Shown in pieces: positions 57,796 through 64,000 of a stretch of DNA of 64,000 nucleotides. Each line of letters opens with the position of its first letter. Positions within the stretch are counted from its first letter, which is position 1. This DNA is from Narthecium ossifragum. Taxonomy: Eukaryota > Streptophyta > Magnoliopsida > Dioscoreales > Nartheciaceae. The position numbers were made by a program, and so were the translations under genes. The stretch lies in NCBI GenBank assembly GCA_963920575.1, contig OY986971.1, positions 16,482,492 through 16,546,491 on the forward strand. Direction: 5' to 3'. The notes below the pieces were generated by a model. That model was given only the letters and a program-made list of their open reading frames with translations. It was not told where the DNA came from and did no database searches.

Positions 57796-58611
57796 CTAGT
57801 TTCCTTGATTCTTGCCATATTGATTGCTGGTGCTCTGCTTGGAGTAATTGGTGTTCTGCTTCTTGGAATACTTGTGTGAATTTGAGATGGATTTCTTATG
57901 TGTAGCATTGGTTGTTGCCACTAGAGTTTGTGTGGCATTCTCCATGCGTTTAAGATAACTCTCATGACCAACTAACAGATCATGGAGTTCCTCAAACGTG
58001 AGAGGTTTTTCCCTGGTTCGTATGGGTGCTGCAATTTCTCGGTAGTCAGAACCAAGTCCATTCAGGACATGGAGGGTGATGTCATCATCCGAAAGTGGGG
58101 TGTCAATGGTAGCGAGTTCATCAGCTACCACCTTAATAGCATGAAGGAAGTCCGAGACTGAACGAGAACCCCTTTGCATTAAGGTGAGCTCCTCTTTTAA
58201 CTGCATCACTCGAGTGCGTGACCTGTTGGCATATAATCGAATGAGCTTAGACCATGCGGCATGAGACGTCTTGGCCGTGGCAATCAAAGGGATCACCGAT
58301 GAAGAGATCGAGGCAAGAATACCATGTAGGATCAGCTTATCTTGGCGGATCCAATGGTTGGAGGCTCCTGCAGAGATTGCCGTGGCAGAAGAAGAGTTAG
58401 TAATAGAAGGACATTCTAAGGTTCCATCCACGTACCCCAATAAATCATAGCCTATGAGCAAGGCTTCAAACTGTGCATGCCACGATGAAAAATTTGAGGG
58501 TGTGAGCTTTTCTGGTATCTGGGTAGCAGCATTGATAGCTATGATAGGAGGCTCCGATGAGGATGAAGGGGTGATGACAAGATTGGCTTGATTGCTAGCA
58601 GAATTTGACAT
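57796..58611 (-). pseudogene. Copia E gag
   Basis: ATG at 58611, 271 codons. LTPSNFSSWHAQFEALLIGYDLLGYVDG, IRQDKLILHGILASIS, AWSKLIRLYANRSRTRVMQLKEEL, DFLHAIKVVADELATIDTPLSDDDITLHVLNGLG and IRTREKPLTFEELHDLLVGHE are the classic copia gag block (UBN2-like). The Ser/Asn/Lys-rich end runs into a TAG just before the zinc knuckle. Otherwise intact. The frame continues, so the stop is a single-base change or, less likely, a readthrough site. Confidence 0.92.
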
Positions 58612-58646
58612 TGCGGAAGAGCAGATCGTATCTCGTTATAGCAAAA

Positions 58647-58658
58647 GCTCTGATACCA
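58647..58658 (-). promoter_or_regulatory. E primer binding site
   Basis: Minus strand TGGTATCAGAGC, abutting the LTR start at 58659 with no spacer; complementary to initiator tRNA-Met. Confidence 0.9.
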
Positions 58659-58975
58659 TAAAGAAGCTAAGCTGACACAGATTTGATTAGAAAAAAACTC
58701 AACACACATTATTACATTTCTTGTGCTATATTTATACATCTATACATAGAATTCTAGAGAAACTATTTATGGACAGATTGCTAGGATTGATTTGCCCATA
58801 ATGGCAGTGAGGTAGAGCATAATTCCAGAGAAGATTATGCGAGAAGATCGCTGAAGATATGCATCTGTTATGGTAGCTGGCTGGAGAAGATCACTGAAGA
58901 TATGCATCCGTTATGGCAGCTGGCTGGAGCATGATTGAAGGAGAGATTGCTGATTTTTTTTGCTATTCCTTTATA
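58659..58975 (-). mobile_element. Copia E 5' LTR (right)
   Basis: 317 bp, partner of 54149-54465, same TA...TA ends, followed by GATCA. Low divergence marks E as the youngest or near-youngest insertion. Confidence 0.9.
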
Positions 58976-59640
58976 GATCAATCCCTCCCTCCAAGGGAGG
59001 ATCGATCCTTCTAATGGCAGAGAACGATCTCTCCCTATCGCGCCGAGTCCGATCGATCCGTCCTCCCAGGACGATCGATCCGACTCGCGATAGGGAACAT
59101 CTTCCCTGTCGCGTCGAAAAGGATCGATCCCTCCCTCCAAGGGTCGATCGATCCTGCCCGCGACGAGGGGATCCCATGCTACCCAAGGCACAAGGATCGA
59201 TCGCCCCCACCCGGGAATGATCGATCCGGCTCGGGTTGAGCATGACCAACGAAGAAGGATCGATCCCTCCCCCAGAAGGATCGATCGCGTTGGATTCACC
59301 GGCAAGCTTCCGGTGAGAAAAACCGTCGAAAAACTTCACCAATTCCCACCAAAACCTGGGATCTAGTGGTACGAAGGATCACGAATCCAAAACCGGTGGA
59401 AAAACTACGATCTAACATGTATACAACAAGATCTAATCAAAGGAAACACAGACAACCAGAAAACCTCCAAAAACCCGGAATAAATGTAGGTAGGATCCCT
59501 ACCTAAGCAATAGTAGCTTCAATCCCAGCTGCTAGGCCTTGGATCGTCCACAACCTCTTCGAAATCCAGAAATTCTCAACCTAAGAATTCGGATTTCCAA
59601 AGAGATTTAAGGAAAAAGGTTACGTTTGTTTTATAGGCAA

Positions 59641-59740
59641 ACGAATCGACCAAGAGAACGATCGATCCAGCCAAGAGAACGATAGATCCAGCCAAGAGAA
59701 CGATCGATCCAGCCAAGAGAACGATCGATCCAGCCCAAGA
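59641..59740 (-). repeat. 21-bp tandem array with GATCGATCC core in A7
   Basis: Four to five units of CCAAGAGAACGATCGATCCAG in a row (one unit has GATAGATCC), followed by spaced GATCGATCC words to 59883. It lies directly upstream (minus strand) of TATAAAA at about 59628-59636. Confidence 0.9.
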
Positions 59741-60097
59741 GACCGATCGATCCTTCTCCGAGTCCGATCGATCCGTCCCAAAAGATCAATCGATCCTTCA
59801 CAACGATCCATATTCCTGTCATTGAGCGATCGATCCTTCTAGCAAGGAAGGATCGATCCTTCTAGCAAGGAAGGATCGATCCCTCTTTCGCTGGAAGCTG
59901 GACTTGGGTTAAAACTTAAGCCCAAGCCGGATCTTTTGATCCCGGATCCCACTAACCATTCTAGCCAAACATTACCACAAATATGGTCAGTGTGTGCACA
60001 CGCGAATGTGAAACAAGCCGACAAGGCGTAATTTACCAAATTGCCCTTGCGGTCCACGACGAGCTACAGGAGTAGAGGGACGGGTCCTCACATAGCC

Positions 60098-60240
60098 CCT
60101 CTCCATCGACCGCAGCTCCCCTGGTTCGACCGTGCCCTACACCTCTCCTTCGTCCGTCGCGCCTCTCCTCTCAAAACCCTAACCTAGCCTCGCACCAAGA
60201 ATGTCCGACCTCCTCCACCTCAGGCACTGACTCCTCCACC
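60098..60240 (+). pseudogene. Copia B1 env-side remnant
   Basis: CCCTGGTTCGACCGTG and CTCTCAAAACCCTAACC...CACCAAGAATG align with B2 leader and start of its extra ORF (18060-17930, minus). The reading ends within about 40 codons (TGA near 60230), after which homology stops. The remainder of B1, including its 3' LTR, is absent from the window. Confidence 0.7.
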
Positions 60241-60920
60241 CCATGCTCTTAATATGGGAAATGACTATGTATGTAAAACGGTGAAAAATTACTAATTTTG
60301 TAAATATATTTAATCATATGACTCTTAGAGATCGCTCTGTAAAGTATATTCTATCATATGGAATGGTAGAGAATAGCTTTTTGTGTTTATATCTATCTTA
60401 TATGGAGAGATGGTTATAACTTAACAAACCTGTTGTCCTATGTGGAGCCTATGTAGAGAGGGTTATCCTACGTGGAGGGGGGTAGTAGGGGAGGGAAGAA
60501 AGTTAGTGGGGGATAGTGGGGGGTTATTGAGGAGTTATTAAGGGAGTTGGGAAGAAAGGGTGGTTACCCTGTCATGTGGCAGGGGGACTTACTAGTCTAA
60601 CTATATCTAAGGATGGAGGTGAAGGAGGGGGAGTTAGTGGAGAGAGAGAGGGATGGAGTTAAAGGAGAGTAGCCACCGTGTCATGTGATACGTGTCACAT
60701 CTAACATCATATACAGTTAACAAAGTAAAGAGATATTTTGTTCATTTTATATCAGAATATGATCACAATTCCTTCCCTCAAGAAATCGGTCAAAAAAGTC
60801 AAATGGCATACCACAATAAAAGAATCTAATGTCAATGCGAGGGTATTTTAGCAGCTGGATTTCTGCTAGCCGGGGGTATATACGCAAAAACACCCCCCTA
60901 AGAATAAATATGAGGGAGTT
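60241..60920. other. Unassigned non-coding stretch with possible Helitron 3' end
   Basis: AT-rich to 60440, then G-rich (60460-60660). At 60568-60595 a hairpin CCCTG-tcatgtgg-CAGGG is followed by 7 nt and CTAG then T, the same layout and spacing as the H1 terminus. No matching 5' end was found. A related phrase (CCACCGTGTCATGTGATACG) recurs at 60665-60690. Otherwise nothing seen. Confidence 0.3.
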
Positions 60921-61500
60921 CTATTTGCACCATCTTTTTTTTAACTCTCCCTGTCACCTTTTTAATTTTAATTTCCAAAATACCCTTTTCTTTAATAGTG
61001 GCGGTGGTGGGCTGGTGTGCTAGGGCATAATGGTGGATGGGGGTGGTGGCGGCGATGGCGAAGTAGTGGCGGCGGGGTCATGGTCGTATCGGTGGCGACG
61101 ATGTGGTGTTGGTGGTGGATGGAGAGGATGGTGCTGTCGGTGGTGGTGGGTGGTGATGATGGTTGTGTTGGTGGAAAAGGCGGACGCGGAGGAGCGCGAC
61201 AGCTGCGACGAGGTGGTTGCGGCTAGGTCGTGATTTTGACGGTGGTGGTGGTGTGGTGGCGGCGGCGGTGTGATGATAATGATGGTGTTGGTGGTGGTGG
61301 ATACGGAGCCGTGACCGGAGGTGGCGTGGTGGCGGCGGCGCGGTGGTGTTGGCGGTGGCGCGACGTGATGGTGTTGGAGGAGGGGATGGTTGTGGAGATG
61401 GAGTAAAGAAGATGGGTGGACTGAGGTTGATGATTGGGGTATTTTAGGAAAATTGAAAAAATGTGGCGGTTTGAGTTCAAAGGGCGGTGCAAAGGGTGCG
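60921..61500. mobile_element. Palindrome-ended DNA element candidate (G/T-rich core)
   Basis: CTATTTGCACC...AACTC...TTTTTAATTTT...AAAATACCC at 60921-60985 is mirrored, with many mismatches, by the complement of 61436-61500 (TTTGCACCGCCC..AACTC..AATTTTCC.AAAATACCCC). The core is (GGT/GGC)n-like repeat; the proline/histidine-rich ORF on the minus strand (61020-61517) is a composition artefact. Resembles a foldback or Mutator-like remnant. Target duplication not readable. Confidence 0.35.
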
Positions 61501-61501
61501 G

Positions 61502-61933
61502 CTATCCACACCACCATTTCGACTCAACACACCACATCAATTTTCATACCCAAAACACCCATTGATTAAATTTCCAAAATAACCTTCTAAAATACAATAC
61601 ACCACAAAACCTAATCTACCATAACAATTATTTCTCAATACACCACAACACCACATCTTCTCCTACCTCTAACCATCATTTTCACCTCCTCAACCCACCT
61701 CCTCCAATCCCTAACCATCTCCTCCCTCCAAGCCCTAGGTCTTCAACTTACTCACTCCCTCTCCATCCTAGGTAGTTCTTCCCTACCCTCATCATATTCT
61801 ATCTTCCTTCTTATCCTCCCAACACATTCACATTACACTCCAAACCATCTCCTCCAACCTTAGGTTTTCAACTCACACAAGCTCTCCCCATTATACATTG
61901 TCAATTCAAGGTGTGTTAGGTCGAAATGGATAG
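61502..61933. mobile_element. Short inverted-repeat element (MITE-like)
   Basis: Left end CTATCC...ATTTCGACTCAACACACC (61502-61533), right end on the complement CTATCCATTTCGACCTAACACACC (61933-61910), 432 bp. The left arm has six extra bases between CTATCC and ATTTCG. The interior is C/T-rich without ORF. The right end abuts LTR D3. Confidence 0.5.
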
Positions 61934-63606
61934 TGATAAATAAATTTTATATCTCGCAAGTATACGAATCGGTGCAATCAGTATAGTAGCAAGACGAGTA
62001 TCGTACCCACAGAGATTTGTAGAGATTATTAGAGTAAAATGCTAAAGAGCAGAAAAGAAAGAAAATAACGAAGGGAAAATAAGAATATGAAATGTTGAGA
62101 ATAGATAAATGATCTAATAACGAAATAATAAAACGATGGAAATATGATGGATGAATACTAAGGTTCCAATTTCACCATAACATCCTCATTCTATGCATTA
62201 AATCAATCAAGTTTCAGTTTAATTCCAAGGGCTCGTTCTTCCGGTATGATGATCCGTTCGGCCGCGGTCTTCACCAAGTACCCTCAATTAACCCTAGCTA
62301 ATGAACCCATAACTAAGTGTTAATCAAAAATCCATTAAGCTCTGAAGAACAATTATGAACCAAGAATACTCTTAGCTTGAACCCGGCCTCGACATAAACT
62401 TATTCATTCATAGGTCCTGCAAGATTAGGGAATGAACCCTCGCCCAATCTCACATAAAACAATCTATAATACTTTTATTGGCCAGATAAAGGTAGTTAAG
62501 ATCTCAGTTATAATAATGAATGAAACAAGGAAAATAAACTGATAAAATAATCATGATCCGACAACATAGAATGATTCAGTTAGGGCTACATCGGTACCTT
62601 AGAAAAGAAACTAGCCACTCATGTTCACCATGAGGGCAACAAAACTAATGAAGAAATAAAGAAGAAATAATAAAAGAAAACCAAGCCTGGAACCCTTCTC
62701 CTCGCCTCCAAACGCTGCCAAAAAGTCCCACTCAAACCCTAAAAAGAGTCATATTTATAGGCCCAAGTGTCTCCATCCACGGATTAGATCTAAACCGTTG
62801 ATTTTCTTCACTGGGAAAGTAGGATCGATCCCTCCCAGGGTGTCGGATCGATCCCTCGCATTAAAACTTCAACTTCTGACTTCGCCCGTGTCCGATCGAT
62901 CGGACTAAGGGTGTCGGATCGATCGGTTTCGTAAAAATCCTCCGTCTCTGGCTATTCCCGAGTCCGATGGATGGATAGATCGATCGAACTGTGTTCCTCT
63001 AGAAAGCATACATTCTGTCAACCTTTAATTCCCAAGTCCGATCGATCGGACTATGGGTGTTGGATCGATCGGTTGCGCAAAAATCCGTTGTTTTTGGCTA
63101 TTCCCGAGTCCGATCGATCGGACACCTAAAGTCCGATCGATCGGACCCCTTAGGAGGGAGGAGGGATCGATCGGATCCCTTATGGCTGAAAAATATATGT
63201 TCTGTCACGTTTTTGCGTAGTCCGATCCATCGGCGGATCAATCGGACTTCCAGCTTATTTTCTGTTCTGCCATTCAGACTGCGCCATCGGTGCTAAAAGT
63301 GCCGTACTTTCTCTAGGAAACTTGGAATCACGAACCGTAAAATTCTCCAGAATCTAGACTTCAAGAGCTTTCCAACCATGTATGGCACATCATCAGGTTC
63401 TTCATGAGCAGGTACAGATTAATTTTTGAAGTTGATCCATATACTCTTTTCAGCTTCTTTTAGCCCCAATTTACTGCATTTTCCAAACAACCATGTGAAG
63501 CAACATATAGATGTACAAATAGTAATAAAGATGTTGATTAAGGATAATAATCTAGCAATTGAGATGGTTATAAGGCTGTTCAGAGTGCACTTTCATGCAC
63601 TCATCA
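61934..63606 (-). mobile_element. Left LTR of element D3 (D-like)
   Basis: TGATAAATAAATTTTATATC to TTCATGCACTCATCA, about 1,673 bp. Shares with D1/D2 the minus-strand TATA (62752-62759), the GATC array (62819-63250) upstream of it, and the block TCTAGGAAACTTGGAATC...CTTCAAGAGCTTTCCAACC (63312-63376). The inner side (63607-63616) has a purine tract on the minus strand, so this is the 3' LTR of a minus-strand element whose body lies beyond the window. Confidence 0.78.
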
Positions 63607-64000
63607 CACCCCCCAACCAGCTTATTGCTAGTCTCTAGCAATTCAAAACGTATAGAATATAATTAAGCACACTAATGGTTCAAGGATGTAGACATGCATG
63701 ATAAAAATTCTACCGTATCAAGTCGATAGTGTTTTATGCAATACAGAGCATGGAAACTTCTTATACTCATACACATACTACCAACACATGAAATCAACTT
63801 CTACACATCAAACATGCTAATCACCATCCAGAAGAACACATGTGACGTGACAAATAAATGTTACGTGCAGAAGCAACTTCTACCCACCATTAGTCCCAAC
63901 ACACTACTATCTTCATGACCAATCATCCAACCCTCCAACTTTAAGTACAGCATGCTCTTTCCTTCTCTTTTTTCTTTTCAACTATCAGACACTTTGCCTT
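63607..64000 (-). mobile_element. D3 internal region, partial
   Basis: Begins with CACCCCCCAACCAGC (polypurine tract reversed) and continues as A/C-rich non-coding sequence to the window edge. No ORF of note. Confidence 0.6.

Larger units (their letters stand above)
50290..60092 (-). mobile_element. LTR-A copy A7 (solo LTR), split by A8 and copia E
   Basis: Segments 50290-51451, 53972-54148 and 58981-60092. TGTCGCGTCTCGACCC at the left, GGGACGGGTCCTCACA at the right, exact target duplication TAGCC (50285-50289, 60093-60097). Subtracting the nested A8 and E with their duplications leaves 2,451 bp, the family length. Right segment: GATC array at 58976-59300, minus-strand TATA-like (TATAAAA, about 59628-59636), a 21-bp tandem array at 59641-59740, and further GATC words to 59883. 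Confidence 0.92.

Noticed and set aside
59641..59883. CRISPR-like regular repeats
   Set aside because: Units are direct 21-mers without unique spacers, in a plant LTR; eukaryotic tandem repeat.
61017..61517. 165-codon His/Pro/Thr-rich ORF on the minus strand
   Set aside because: Low-complexity translation of a GGT/GGC repeat core; no domain.

Overview
The window is a piece of a flowering-plant nuclear genome made almost entirely of nested transposable elements; I see no intact host gene. The plant assignment rests on Sirevirus-type and Ale-type Ty1/copia elements, a chromodomain-type (Tekay/Del-like) Ty3/gypsy element, a CACTA transposon, a TRIM, a Helitron, and captured pieces of plant-type genes with GT-AG introns (an omega-3 fatty-acid desaturase, a dynamin-related GTPase, a WD40 protein). 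The species cannot be named from the sequence.

Layout, left to right. 1-5415: decayed Ty3/gypsy copy G1 (+), whose reverse transcriptase is cut by an LTR of its own family (A1), ending in an internally deleted 3' LTR. 5416-12686: LTR A3 of the same family, split by a 4.8-kb Helitron (6165-10987). 12687-60240: a Sirevirus-like copia copy, B1 (+), opened three times. The first insertion is a second, reversed copy of the same family, B2 (15150-41148, TSD GTTTC). B2 itself carries a CACTA transposon (22172-36364, TSD ATA) and LTR A4 (37743-40179, TSD ACTAA). The CACTA carries LTR A5, a TRIM (TSD GTCTT), solo LTR D2, a TRIM/gypsy/LTR-A6 composite, and captured exons. The second insertion is D1 (43329-49503, TSD ATTAC), a non-autonomous element primed by tRNA-Asp. 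The third is LTR A7 (50290-60092, TSD TAGCC), which carries LTR A8 (TSD CTACC) and the Ale-like copia element E (54149-58975). 60241-64000: unexplained sequence, two palindromic DNA-element candidates, and the left LTR of another D-like element running off the window.

The LTR-A family (net 2.35-2.58 kb, TGT...ACA) is present mostly as single LTRs, five of them with readable TSDs. Every pol gene is broken. Many of the stops have the form expected from C-to-T change at CAG or CGA codons, as in methylated, silenced DNA.

The most unusual signal is a short self-complementary word (GATCGATC or GGTCGATC/GATCGACC) arranged in dense arrays inside the LTRs of three unrelated families (gypsy LTR-A, the D family, copia B). 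In the D family, copia B and two LTR-A copies (A4, A7) the array begins about 10-95 bp upstream of a recognisable TATA box. I know of no named element class that this corresponds to.
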